A stretch of DNA of 64,000 nt, taken from Gp13-AA77 sp035946735. GTDB lineage: Bacteria > Acidobacteriota > Terriglobia > UBA7540. The stretch spans positions 15,304 through 79,303 of the forward strand of contig DASYYZ010000126.1 of assembly GCA_035946735.1 (NCBI GenBank). The letters are read 5' to 3'. Both the position numbers and the translations under genes were made by a program. Positions 26,695 to 36,659 of the stretch are shown here, one piece after another. The notes under the pieces were generated by a model, which searched no databases, was not told the DNA's origin, and worked only from the letters and a program-made list of their open reading frames with translations. How positions within the stretch are numbered: the stretch's first letter is position 1; each line of letters begins with the position of its first letter.

Positions 26695-29474
26695 AGAAGC
26701 TAAGGCGATTCCTGAAACGACTCACCTCCTGGGCAAGAACCGAACGCGACGAAAATCGAATGCGATCCGAGATTGAGGAACACATTTCGTTTCAGATTGC
26801 CGACAATATTCGTGCGGGCTTGTCTCCTGACGAGGCGCGACGGCAGGCAGTGCTGAAATTCGGCGCTGTTGAGGCAGTCAAGGAAGACTATCGCGACGAG
26901 CGGGGACTGCCGCTCGTGGAAGCTCTATGGCAAGACGTCCGCTACTCGCTGCGCCGCCTGCGAAACTCCCCGGCGTTCACCGTGACCGTGATCCTCACGC
27001 TGGCGCTCGGCATTGGAGCGACCACCTCCATCTTCACGCTGTTGCACGCCGTACTCTTGAAGTCGCTCGCCGTGGCGAACCCGGACGAGTTGTATCGCCT
27101 GGGGATAGAAGCACGCTGCTGCTACTGGCCTGCATACAGTCAGGACAAAGAGTTTTCGATCGTCTCGTACGGCCTATACAAACACTTCAGGGACAACACC
27201 CAAGGTTTTGCTGAACTTGCTGCCTTCCAGGCGGGCGGGGCGCTGTTCGGTGTGCGGCGCTCCGGCGCGCGGGAGCCAGCCCAAAGCTTGCCGGGGGAAT
27301 TTGTATCGGGCAATTACTTCACCACGTTCGGAATCAGGTCATATGCGGGCCGGCTGCTGACTCCAAACGACGATCGACCCGGCGCTCCGCCGGTGGCGGT
27401 CATGAGTTACCGATTGTGGCGGGAGCGGTATAGCTCGGATACCTCGGTTATAGGCGGCGTCTTTAATTTCGACCAGAAGCCAGTGGTCGTGGTGGGGATC
27501 GCCCCGCCGGGTTTCTTTGGAGACAAGCTGTCCGCCTTTCCCCCCGATTTCTTCCTGCCGCTCAACACTGAACTAGCTGTGGAAGGCGATGACGATCTGA
27601 ACCAACCGGAGTCGTGGTTGGATCTGATCGGTCGCATCCGGCCCGGCGCGAACCCCACCTCGATCGAGGCCGAAATGCGGGTGGAACTCAAGCAGTGGCT
27701 GCGCTCTCATTGGGGCGATATGAGCGCCAACGATCGCGCGACATTTCTGGAGCAGACCGTTTTCCTGCGTCCCGGAGGCGCCGGCATCAGCAGCATGCGC
27801 GACCAATACGAGCACTGGCTTGAGATCCTGATGATCGTCTCGGCGTTCGTGCTTCTAATCGTCTGTGCCAACGTGGCGAACCTGATGCTTGTTCGCGGCA
27901 TGGAGCGCAGGCGGCAGATCTCGCTGAGCATGGCGCTGGGGGCGAGGGCGGGGCGCCTGGTAAGGCAGGCGCTCACCGAGAGTATCCTGCTCGGAATCGC
28001 GGGAGGCGCAGCGGGTCTGGCGATCGCCTTTGCCGGCACGCGCCTGATCCTGGACCTGGTATTCCCTCGCGTGCCCGGTCTCGGAGGCGTACCCATCAGC
28101 GCGTCGCCATCCTTGCCCGTGCTGGCCTTCGCTCTCAGCGTTTCGTTGCTAACGGGAATCGCATTCGGGATCGCTCCGGCGTGGATGACGACACGCGTGG
28201 ATCCCATCGAGGCCCTTCGCGGCGCCGGCCGTTCTACCGCCCGCACGGGCTCGCTCTCGCGCAAGACGCTGGTGGTTCTACAAGCCGCCCTCTGCATGGT
28301 CCTCCTGACGGCCTCGGGGTTGCTGACCGCGGCTCTTCGCAATCTCGAGAATCAGAAATTTGGCTTCGCCCAGGACAGGCGCACGATCGTGAGTATCGAT
28401 CCCCGGCTCGCCGGCTATCAACTGGATCAACTCACGCTACTTTATAACCGCATCCACGATTCCCTATCGAGCATTTCTGGTGTATCGGCTGTGGCCGTCG
28501 CCATGTATTCGCCGTTAAACGGCAACAATTGGGGCGGCGGCGTGTGGGTTGATGGGCATCCGGCCCCCGGCCCACGCGACGACAATTTCGCTTTCTGGGA
28601 TCGGGTCACGCCGGGATTTTTTGACGCCGTTGGTAATCCCATTCTTAGGGGACGCGGCATCTCTGAGCGGGATACCATGAACTCGCAGCACGTGGCGGTC
28701 ATCAATGAGGCCTTTGCGCGTAAGTTCTTCAAGAACGAAGATCCCATCGGAAGGTACTTCGGACGCCCCGGAGTGTCTCCGGGATCGCATGAGTACGAGG
28801 TTGTAGGAATCGCCCAGGACGCCCGCTATCTGGCTTTCGACTTCGACAAGCCGATCGGCGCGTTCTTTTTCCTGCCCGCAGCGCAGTACGACATCTTCAA
28901 GAACGGACAAACGGAACCTGATCCAGGTTCGCATTTCCTCCACGACATAGTGGTAGTGACCGCGCCCGGAGCCAGCCTGTCACTCGCGCAAATACGCCAG
29001 GCCATGGCCTCCGTGGATCCTCGACTGCCGATCTTTTCGATTCAGCCGCTGAAAGACCAGGTGGCCGGACAGTTTCGGCAGCAGCGCCTGATTGCACAGC
29101 TCACCTCGTTCTTTGGACTTCTCTCTCTCGTTCTGGCCTCGATCGGCCTCTACGGCGTCACGGCCTACAATGCCGGACTCCGCACCAACGAGATTGGCGT
29201 GCGGCTGGCCCTGGGCGCGAGCCGGATGCAGGCGGCCGGGCTAATCGTTCGCGGCGCTCTCGTGCTGGTGGCGTCCGGTCTTGCGGCCGGTCTGCCGCTA
29301 ACTCTGCTGGCAGGACGATTCCTCGGCAGCCAGCTTTACGGGCTCAACCCTTACAATTCGGTGGTCATCATGACGGCGGTCCTGACACTTGGTCTTTCGG
29401 CGCTCATCGCAGCCTTGATTCCGGCGCGGCGCGCATCTTCGATCTCGCCAAGCCAGGCGTTGCGATCGGAGTAG
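26691..29474 (+). CDS. ADOP-type ABC transporter permease (MacB/FtsX)
   Basis: Acidobacterial duplicated orphan permease of 927 residues. It starts with a cytosolic helical segment (RMRSEIEEHISFQIADN...SPDEARRQAVLKFGAVE), then two tandem MacB periplasmic plus FtsX units: the first TM helix near residues 97-120, FtsX 1 near 385-510 (LIVCANVANLMLVRGMERRR, MALGARAGRLVRQALTESI), the second periplasmic domain about 560-790, and FtsX 2 near 800-920 (GLYGVTAYNAGLRTNEIGVR, LALGAS). No ATPase gene is adjacent, as usual for this orphan class. Substrate unknown. It overlaps its PadR regulator by 4 bp. Confidence 0.9.
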   Translation: MKKLRRFLKRLTSWARTERDENRMRSEIEEHISFQIADNIRAGLSPDEARRQAVLKFGAVEAVKEDYRDERGLPLVEALWQDVRYSLRRLRNSPAFTVTVILTLALGIGATTSIFTLLHAVLLKSLAVANPDELYRLGIEARCCYWPAYSQDKEFSIVSYGLYKHFRDNTQGFAELAAFQAGGALFGVRRSGAREPAQSLPGEFVSGNYFTTFGIRSYAGRLLTPNDDRPGAPPVAVMSYRLWRERYSSDTSVIGGVFNFDQKPVVVVGIAPPGFFGDKLSAFPPDFFLPLNTELAVEGDDDLNQPESWLDLIGRIRPGANPTSIEAEMRVELKQWLRSHWGDMSANDRATFLEQTVFLRPGGAGISSMRDQYEHWLEILMIVSAFVLLIVCANVANLMLVRGMERRRQISLSMALGARAGRLVRQALTESILLGIAGGAAGLAIAFAGTRLILDLVFPRVPGLGGVPISASPSLPVLAFALSVSLLTGIAFGIAPAWMTTRVDPIEALRGAGRSTARTGSLSRKTLVVLQAALCMVLLTASGLLTAALRNLENQKFGFAQDRRTIVSIDPRLAGYQLDQLTLLYNRIHDSLSSISGVSAVAVAMYSPLNGNNWGGGVWVDGHPAPGPRDDNFAFWDRVTPGFFDAVGNPILRGRGISERDTMNSQHVAVINEAFARKFFKNEDPIGRYFGRPGVSPGSHEYEVVGIAQDARYLAFDFDKPIGAFFFLPAAQYDIFKNGQTEPDPGSHFLHDIVVVTAPGASLSLAQIRQAMASVDPRLPIFSIQPLKDQVAGQFRQQRLIAQLTSFFGLLSLVLASIGLYGVTAYNAGLRTNEIGVRLALGASRMQAAGLIVRGALVLVASGLAAGLPLTLLAGRFLGSQLYGLNPYNSVVIMTAVLTLGLSALIAALIPARRASSISPSQALRSE

Positions 29475-29704
29475 GCAGTCGGATGACGGGACACGCGAAG
29501 GGTTGTCCCGCGAGCGGGTCGCACTAACGACTCTCCGGAGCGCCCTAGGCGATGGGCCTGCCTGACGGCGTAGCGTTTTACTTGGGCCGCGGTCAGTTGA
29601 TGGTAAGTCGGCATACCGTTCTTGTAGTCCCGAGTCTCCCGACGACGAGGCAAAGCGTGGTTAGGTTGTCCATGTGAGGCTGAAGGCATCGTGCGATGAG
29701 CCTG

Positions 29705-29836
29705 CTAGTGTTGCGTTACTCAAATCCGTTTACTTAATCCCTGAGCAGCGCGTGCTGATAAGAAATGCGTTAGTTCTTCCTCCCTCACCAAAAGGGCGCT
29801 ATCGAAGGTAAACGTAATTGGATAACGCAACACTAG
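29705..29836. mobile_element. 132-bp MITE-like element
   Basis: Terminal inverted repeats of about 31 bp with five or six mismatches. The outer 14 bp (CTAGTGTTGCGTTA) are perfect and an inner GTTTAC block is also conserved. Both ends carry CTAG, so the outermost 4 bp could be a target duplication (the IS5 group uses YTAR) with a repeat starting TGTTGCGTTA. The 70-bp interior has no open frame. It lies in the 380-bp gap between the ADOP gene and the peptidase remnant; nothing else is seen there. Confidence 0.6.
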
Positions 29837-29852
29837 TTATACTCCGCGTTTA

Positions 29853-30779
29853 CTACTCGCGGAGGAGGTTGTGCTTCCGGAGCACAAGCTGCAGTTGATC
29901 GTGCGGGATTGCGTAGGAGCGCCAGTAATCGGCTCCGGTCATGGTCTCGGCGGCGATCATGGCGTTAGTGATGGCTTCTTCGGTTGCTTGCACGGTGGCA
30001 GTGAACAAGACATCGATGCGCGCGCCGATGAGGCGTTGAACGCTGGAGACTGCCGCACGGTCAGGGGGCGTGCTGTTGCCGCCGTCGGCTCCGGAGTTGG
30101 CGGTGGAGAACGCAATGAAGATGTCGCCGGAGCCGTTGCCGTGGATCGAGCCCATGCGGCCCATGCCCAGGCTCACACGCCGGACGATGCGCTTGAGCTG
30201 GTCGGGCGTGAGCGGCGCGTCGGTCCCGACGACGACGATGATGGAGCCCTGCTCGGCCTCCTCGGGGAGCGGAGGGCGCGAGCTCACCTGGGGCTCGCAG
30301 AGGGGAGCGACCTGGCCATTCGCCAGCCGCACCGGCGGGTCTAGCTTTTGCGCGACGCAGGGCTCGTAACCTGTGATCTCCCGTCCGACCGGGATGCCCG
30401 CAATTCGGACCTCGGACCGGGTGCCATAATTACACTGGACCAGGACGCCGACGGCGTAGCCGCCTTGGTCGGCAGGAAGCTTGCGGGAGGACGTGCCAGT
30501 GCCGCCCTTGAAGCCGTTGCAGTTCATCCCAGTGCCGCCACCGACATTGCCCTCTTCGATCGGGCCACCCCGCGCCGAGTCGAGCGCTTGAAGGGCGTGC
30601 TCTTTTTTGACGTGCTGCCCCTTCATGTCGTTGAGCCGTCCGTCGGAGGTTTCGGCGACGACGGGATACCAGAACGGGCCGAAGCGGTCGTGTTTGACCA
30701 TCCATTCGACCGCAGCGTCGCGAACGACGCCAACGCTCAGCGTGTTGGTGATTTCCTGAGACCGACGGTCTACCTGGCG
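29853..30779 (-). pseudogene. P1-family (DmpA/S58) aminopeptidase, 5' truncated
   Basis: Self-processing N-terminal-nucleophile peptidase that releases N-terminal amino acids or cleaves beta-peptides. Homology begins at ITNTLSVGVVRDAAVEWMV (about base 30757) and continues through PVVAETSDGRLND, EGNVGGGTGMNCNGFKGGTG and GSIHGNGSGDIFIAFSTAN (split); the Gly-Ser of NGSGD is the autocleavage site and Ser the nucleophile. The first 90-100 residues of the family are absent and an in-frame TGA (30780-30782) closes the frame just upstream, so the gene is cut off. The catalytic part is undamaged and an internal start (ATG 30701) could still be used. Confidence 0.8.
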
Positions 30780-30782
30780 TCA

Positions 30783-31333
30783 TGGTCGGGCACTCGGAAG
30801 TTGGTCTGTTGGCCCTCGCCTTCGCAGGATTACTCCTGCCTAGTCTGCAAGGGGCGAGTAACCCTGATCGGCCTTCGTCCTGTGGCCAGATCGCCCCTAG
30901 TAGGCCGTTACACGCGGGCCACCCGGCGGTAATAGATCCGTTCAGTGCTATCGTAGGCGGAATCAGGCACTTCTGCGGGTTAACCCTCTTCTCATCAGGT
31001 CGATGACGCCTGCTCAAGTGGCCCCTGACTGGGGCATGTAAGAGGTGAGGCTTGCGGTTTCCAGGCCGCACGGGCTCTTGAACTCGCCCCGCAGCTGCTC
31101 GGTCGTTGCCATTGCGTACCCGGGAGCAGTGTGTGTTGCAGTCGTTGAGCTCGTTAGTCAACCCGTATTACGGGCGTTGAGTAGTCCAAGCTGTTGACGT
31201 CTGTTGAATCGGGGGAAAGTGAGCAGCTACAAAGGTGACTACAGGTAGATTCTAGCTTGGCAAGAAGTGGGACTAAGGGAAGTGTTGCAAACAGGAAAGG
31301 GACGGGAGCGCGTTTCTGTGCTTGTGAAGCTGA
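30783..31333. other. gene-poor stretch
   Basis: About 550 bp between the truncated peptidase and the decayed sensor fragment. No coding or RNA feature recognised. Confidence 0.4.
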
Positions 31334-31852
31334 GGGGTCAGACGGTCTTTAGTCCGAGGATTAAGTTGATGAACAGAACTTGCCCGCCCACGTCGCCCTT
31401 CGGCAGCCACCTCACTTGCCACTTCCGAATAGATCTTGTCGTCAGCGCTGATGGATCCAATCGAGACCGGCGGAGGAATTCCGATAGATGTGTGCGGGCT
31501 CGATCCTGACAGCCCCGTTTCGCCTGGCGAACCAAACCGTGCCGTCGTCGGCTCGAATCGCTCCCGGCGCGTACACGATGTCATTGGGCCGAAGAAGTTC
31601 GTGCAAGTCGCTGACGAGATCAAAAAGTTCGAATATCACCTTACGCTCAGGATGCCGGATAACCTTTTCAACTTCGCTCCCAGGAATATGGACAATCCCA
31701 GAACCCGTGCTTAGCCAGAAGTCACCTTTCCGCGCTACGATGAGTCCGGTAACCGAAGTGAATCCGGTCGGCTCCGCGCTGCGCACAGTGTGAAAGCGAT
31801 CTCCCAGCAGGAATGTCAATCCAGACTCATCACGAAAAGCAGTAGAGCACAC
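31334..31852 (-). pseudogene. propeller-type sensor kinase fragment
   Basis: Middle part of a periplasmic two-component-regulator-propeller sensor: GDFWLSTGSGIVHIPGSEVE, GAIRADDGTVWFARRNGAVR, IEPAHIYRN, and in a shifted frame PPPVSIGSISADDKIY, then LPKGD in a third. These are propeller repeats followed by the start of the Y_Y_Y domain. At least two frameshifts are present, and both the 5' and the 3' parts, including any kinase domain, are missing. It abuts a transposase fragment at its 5' side. Confidence 0.6.
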
Positions 31853-32400
31853 GGAGGATTACCGTGGGCACGGTGAAGAAATCCATCGCTGCGATCGCCT
31901 CGCGATGGTTCTTGAGAAAGGTTAACCAGCCCTTGCCGGATTCTCGGGGACGGACGATTTGAGCCAGATACCGGAAAACGTGCATTCCGAGATCTCGAAT
32001 CCCAATTTGATAAGCTCGCTGTGGATCCGCGGAGCGCCCCAGGTCGGATTCTCCGCTGGCATGGACCGAATCAGCTTTCGCAGCTCGGAGGTGATCCTCG
32101 GTCGGGCCGGGGCGGCGGCGAGAGAGCAATCGCCAGTACCACCGAGCCGGCGCGATGCCAATGCACGACAGTCTCCGGCTTCACGATGACCAGCGCCCGC
32201 GTCCAGCTTGACCATCGGCGCCGGAGGGTCAGCCAGAACAGGCGATCCCACCGGTTCAACCTGGGTCGAGCGGTTTTGCGTCTGAGAACGGCGACCTGAT
32301 GACGCAAGGCGGCAAGCTCAAGTCCGAGGTCATTCCGAGTAGAGGACTCGCGTGGCGCGAGAGGAAGCGCGAAAGGAACTTGGTTAGAGCCCGCGCTTGG
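31853..32400 (-). pseudogene. integrase-core transposase, frameshifted fragment
   Basis: Three reading frames carry successive parts of one transposase: LGLELAALRHQVAVLRRKTA, RLNRWDRLFWLTLRRRWS and VIVKPETVVHWHR; then PRITSELRKLIRSMPAENPT and WGAPRIHSELIKLGFEIS; then KGWLTFLKNHREAIAAMDFF and TVPTVILRVLY. The last block is the beginning of the DDE domain, after which the gene is cut. Two frameshifts and a 3' truncation make it dead. The orientation and junction with the sensor fragment suggest it inserted into or beside that gene. Confidence 0.7.
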
Positions 32401-32592
32401 GGCACTCTGGAGGAGCGACAAGCAGTGGAAGTAGACCGCGATTGCAGTGGTGCCTTTGAGCCCGCTTCCGAGTGTGGTTCCAAGTCTGGCGCAAGAAGCA
32501 ATGGTGATACAGCTTGCCGGGCAAGCTGATTCCGCTCAAAAGAGTAGCTAGGGCGCGACTTGGCCACTGTTTGAAGCAGAGAGGAGGGCACC

Positions 32593-34027
32593 GTGGCCGA
32601 GACCATAGAGCAGCCGTTAGGGAAGGGCAAGAGCAAGAGCAAGCGGGGACGGAGGAAAAGGGGCTGGTGTTTGGCCGACAGACCCGCCTTAGAGGCGAAC
32701 GCTGCGGGAGTCGATATCGGAGCCCGGGAACTGTTTGTGGCCGTGCCCCCGGATCGGGACTCCGAACCGGTGCGGAGGTTTGGCACCTTTACGGAGGATT
32801 TGCAGCGCGTGGCCGAGTGGTTGCGTGGCTGCGGCATCACGACGGTGGCGATGGAATCGACCGGAGTGTACTGGATTCCGCCCTTCGAGATGCTGGAGCA
32901 GTATGGACTGCGACCTTGTCTGGTGAGCGCCCGGCACATGAAGAACGTGCCGGGGAAGCGCACCGACTGGCAAGAATGCCAATGGATTCAGTACCTGCAT
33001 TCGGTAGGCCTGCTGCGTAGCGCTTTCCGGCCAGCGGCGGAGATTTGCGCGGTGCGGGCGCTGATACGCCATCGCGGTGAGCTCGTAGCCCTGAGCAGCC
33101 AGCACGTGCAGCACATGCACAAGGCCCTGACCCAGATGAATGTGCAACTGCAGCACGTGATCAGCGACCTCACCGGGCTGACGGGCATGGCGAATCGTGG
33201 ATGCCATCCTGGGTGGAGAGCGCAACCCGGATGAGTTGGTGAAACTGCGGGATCCCCGCATCCGGGCGGAAGCCGCCGTGGTGCGCAAGTCGCTGGTGGG
33301 TCATTGGCGAGCGGAGCACCTTTTTACGCTGCGGCAGTCGCGGGATCTCTATCGAACCTACCAGCAACGCATTGTGGAGTGCGACCAGGAGCTGGAGCGG
33401 TACCTCAAGAACTTGACGCCACGCGTGGACCCGGAGCAGAAACCGCTGCCCCCGGACGGCAAAAAGCACCGTCGCGCGCGCCGCACCAAAAAGATGGGGG
33501 ATTGGCAGGCCGCCAGTGATCTGCGCACCGAAACCTACCGGTTGTTTGGCGTCGACGTGATGCAGATCCCGGGGCTGGAAAAGGGTGCTCTGCATCTCTT
33601 CAGCGAGGTTGGCCGTGATTTGTCGTCCTGGCCCACCGCCCATCACTTCGCCTCCTGGTGCGGGTTATGTCCGGACAACGATCGCAGTGGAGGCAAGGTG
33701 TTATGGACCGGGGTGCGAAAGATCAAGAGCCGAGTCGGGCAACTCTTCCGCCTCGCGGCTCATTCCTTGCACCATAGTTTAACGCCCATGGGTAATTACT
33801 TACGCCGCCTGCGAGCCCGCTTGGGACCGCGAGCGGCCATCACTGCCACCGCTCACAAGATCGCGATCATCTTCTATACCTTGGTCCAACGCCAAGTGGA
33901 ATACGACGAAAGCATCTGGGCGCTGCGCGATGCCGAGCGTCAAGGGCGGTATGAAGCCAATCTCAGACGAGAGGCGAAACAGCTCGGTTACCAGCTCGTT
34001 CCCCTGCCAGAAACACCGGCGACCTGA
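32593..34027 (+). pseudogene. IS110-family transposase, one frameshift
   Basis: GTG 32593 follows a GAGGAGGG box. DEDD RuvC-like N-terminal domain: Asp41 (GVDIGA), Glu88 (AMESTGVYW), Asp125 (GKRTDWQECQW); the fourth acidic position, normally Asp, is Glu128. The C-terminal Tnp domain is complete, with SWPTAHHFASWCGLCPDNDR and SGGKV containing the conserved Ser. After GLTGMA an extra A (about 33192) moves the frame; the second frame resumes with VDAILGGERNPDELVKLRDP and runs to 34027. Without it the protein would be about 478 residues, normal for the family. IS110 elements have no inverted repeats and use a bridge RNA from a flanking non-coding end. Confidence 0.85.
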
Positions 34028-34349
34028 CGCATGTTCCTCAAAAGCGGAGAAGAATGCTACCAACCACGAGAAGAAGGCCATAAAGACTCGGGTCATCCAA
34101 CCAGTCTACACGATTGGTTTTCATGGGAAGACCATGAAGCCCAAGCACTGATTGAACAGGCCGATCTGATTTTGAGGACGCGCAGGCCCGCTAGGCGTTT
34201 CCATACCGCCGCGAGCGGAGCGCGCCGTTCATGTGCCAGTTATCGCCGGCGCGGCGGGTTTGGGAATTGTTCGGCGGACATCGCCTTCGGAACTTGGGAC
34301 CCACGGGAATGGTCGGAAGCAATAGTGACCGTGAAATGACTATGCATCT
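34028..34349. other. right flank of the IS110 element
   Basis: About 320 bp with no gene recognised; it probably includes the IS110 right end, whose exact border cannot be read from one copy. Confidence 0.35.
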
Positions 34350-34640
34350 GTCCAGTGCTCTCTGTCGTCAAAATCCGATTGCTTCGCAAAATCAGCGGCC
34401 GAACGGATCAGCCGGGAGGGCCGCAGGAACAGAGCGCACCAACCGGCGACGATGCGATCCGAGACGCAGAGGTTGGGAGCGCGCTGGTGGGAGCGATTGA
34501 GGATCAGCAGTTGATGTTTGACGAGGAGAAACTCAGCCACTACGGAACGGATGCCGCCCCGACTCGCCAGTCGGGCGAGGTGGTGATGAGATGGATGAAA
34601 AGAATCAAGAGATCGCGCATTGCCGCATGGTCGCAAGAAA
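34350..34640 (-). pseudogene. integrase-core transposase, N-terminal fragment
   Basis: Starts MRDLLILFIHLITT, shifts frame, then continues LARLASRGGIRSVVAEFLLV and KHQLLILNRSHQRAPNLCVS, ALFLRPSRLIRSA. This is the conserved head of a transposase family in which VLKPSTLL follows; that and the catalytic domain are absent. It lies across the 3' part of the truncated secreted-protein gene at 34739, which it presumably interrupted. Confidence 0.65.
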
Positions 34641-34739
34641 CTGAGAACTCGCGGAATTGCGGCAAATTAGCAATTCGCCCAAGCACACGTTTACGGTGGC
34701 GGCGAAGATCGCAATCGCGAGAGCCGCAAGAATCCGCAT
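34605..34739 (-). pseudogene. secreted-protein gene cut short after its signal peptide
   Basis: ATG 34739 shares its A with the TGA of the upstream gene (TGATG), a coupled start. It encodes a signal peptide, MRILAALAIAIFAATVNVCL, then GELLICRNS and runs into the transposase fragment, stopping after 44 codons. The real gene must have been longer; its identity is lost. Confidence 0.5.
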
Positions 34740-35845
34740 CAATCCGTCGCCTGCTCGAGAATGGCGAAACCTCCGGGATTCCACGACTGAACGATGATGT
34801 AATACTTGCCGTTGAGTTCGCGAAGTACGGCGTTATGGATATGCTTAAAGTTTTCGAGTCCGAGATCGTCCTTGGGAAAAATCGTTGAGATGAACTTGCC
34901 GTTTTCCAATATGTAGATCGGCGCGCCCTTGCGCGGGTCGGGACCGTCGAGCGCCGCGACAACAGCGTATTGGCCGAGATAGTCGATATTGCAAGGCAGC
35001 GAGCCGGTGGGAAACTTCACGCCGTAAAGGTAATGCCCATAGCGCGTGAAGCGCTTGATCTCGCCGTGCATGCGGTCGGAGATGTCAAACTCCTCAGTGC
35101 CAGGCACCACCGTGATTCCGTGCGCGGTGTTGAATTGCGCCGGGCCATCACCCTTGCCGCCGAACGCGAGATCGTTCCACCGGGCGTCAAACGGATTGGT
35201 GTTGATGCCCGCCGTGAGCACGTAATCGAGATCACAATAGCCCGTGGTGACGTAATAGAGGCCGTCGAAATATGCCACCGCTGTCGGCGCGAAGCTACCT
35301 CCTGCGAGGAAGTACTCGTGGATTTGAGGATACTCGAACGTATTGGTGACGGTGGGAGCGTTCAACGTATCCACAAGCTTGCCGTCGAGTGTTGTGGTGA
35401 ATACTTTCCCGGCATCGTCCGAGGGAAACGCCAGGAAGGGCTCGCCGTCTCTGGGGTTGAACCAGATCGCAGTGCCGTGAAGGTTCACGGCCTTCATCGA
35501 TTCGGCGGTAGGCAGTACGCTAACGGTGCGCAGGTCCGGCGCGATGCGAAGAATTCCCACCCCGGGCAGCGCAAAATACGTTTCGCCCTTGCCCTGCCGC
35601 CGGTCCACGGCAAATCCGCCATGCGCCTTCACGAGGACGCTTTTAGCCGTTTCCGGCAGGATTTCGGAATTGTAAAGCAGTTTGAAGCGCATCTTCCCCT
35701 CGCCGCTGACGCCTGAAACCGGCCCTGGTGTGCGCTCTGTACGCGCCTCCGGCGTTTTCCCGGCATACTGCGCCCAGGCGGAGGGAAGGCGCGTCGCAGG
35801 GATGATCAGCGTAACGCAACGTGCAATCCAAGCTCTTCGCAGCAT
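34739..35845 (-). CDS. secreted beta-propeller-like protein
   Basis: 368-residue exported protein. ATG 35845 has an AGAGG box and opens a signal peptide (MLRRAWIARCVTLIIPATRL...SAWA). The mature part shows propeller-like repeats with conserved Gly and His: GGFAVDRRQGKGETYFALPG, IPILENG-like blade ends (APIYILENGKFIST), FNTAHGITVVPGTEEFDISD, RMHGEIKRFTRYGHYL, HIHNAVLRELNGKYYIIVQS. The spaced His and Tyr residues recall NHL/peptidyl-alpha-amidating-lyase-type propellers, without enough to claim an enzyme. It is the first gene of a coupled pair whose second member was destroyed. Confidence 0.7.
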   Translation of the reverse strand: MLRRAWIARCVTLIIPATRLPSAWAQYAGKTPEARTERTPGPVSGVSGEGKMRFKLLYNSEILPETAKSVLVKAHGGFAVDRRQGKGETYFALPGVGILRIAPDLRTVSVLPTAESMKAVNLHGTAIWFNPRDGEPFLAFPSDDAGKVFTTTLDGKLVDTLNAPTVTNTFEYPQIHEYFLAGGSFAPTAVAYFDGLYYVTTGYCDLDYVLTAGINTNPFDARWNDLAFGGKGDGPAQFNTAHGITVVPGTEEFDISDRMHGEIKRFTRYGHYLYGVKFPTGSLPCNIDYLGQYAVVAALDGPDPRKGAPIYILENGKFISTIFPKDDLGLENFKHIHNAVLRELNGKYYIIVQSWNPGGFAILEQATD

Positions 35846-36479
35846 GGCAGCCTCTGAGAAAGAATAGGAAGATCGGGGAGAAGCCCCTCGCGCACCTGAC
35901 GAGCAAAGCGCCGGTGAGGACACCGGCGGCAAAACGCCCACCCGCCAGCATATCACAGGTGGAAGCGGGAGGCTCAAAGATCCCGCCGGGCGGCACGCCG
36001 GCGCGGCAGAAATGACGCCGAAAGAGCTGGTCGCCGGCGGTGACGTAGAGGCTTTGGAAATCAGGCCTCCGAAGGCGATGTCCCTGAGCGGCGTCGGCGC
36101 GGGCGTGTTCAGGATCGTGTCCGTGTCAAAAAGGACTACCAGGAGAAAACGGCTTGATGTTGGCAGTCTCGTGCCCTACTTCTACCATGAGGGCCCCAGT
36201 CCTCAATAGGGATTTGCTTTCAGTTCGGGTCGAATCCTGACGCCCTGCCTTCCGCTCCATGAGAGAGACCCGAGGCCGGGCGGCCAGCGTCTGGACGCGG
36301 ATGCAGTTCAACTTAGGCGGCCGTTTGCCAACGATAGCGATGATGCAGGCCGCCCACGCGCGGTACTCCGGCGACGTTGGCGGTACCGGTCGGCCTTCGT
36401 TCGACAGCACGGCCAGTCAGCGTCTCCTTGTTCAGGGCATCATGAATGCGATCTTCGCATACTGGACGTATCTGCGCCG
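35846..36479. other. gene-poor stretch
   Basis: Short frames exist on both strands but none shows family motifs, a ribosome binding site and sensible length together; probably non-coding or decayed. Confidence 0.35.
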
Positions 36480-36659
36480 GCTGGTTCGAGAATAGCGGCC
36501 AGCCTTCAGGTCTCCAGAAAGCAGAGATTCGACCTCTCTGCGCAAGTCAGCATCGTCCGGGCAGGCTTGAATGAGAAAGTCGGCGCGCTCAACCGCCTCG
36601 CACTGAAGCGCCCCGTTAAATAGTTCTTTAATTCGCTCCCAACGAGCGACGTCCATCAA
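36480..36659 (-). pseudogene. serine/threonine protein kinase N-terminal fragment
   Basis: From the ATG pair at 36659 the frame reads MMDVARWERIKELFNGALQC, RADFLIQACPDDADLRREVE, SLLSGDLKAG. This is the lead segment found before the kinase domain in many acidobacterial Hanks-type kinases (the pattern WxRIxELF...ERxxFL...LRREVESLL). The kinase domain itself is absent, so only a stub survives. Confidence 0.6.

Noticed and set aside
36126..36410. 94-codon minus-strand frame between propeller and kinase stub
   Set aside because: No motif or ribosome binding site; cannot be told from chance.
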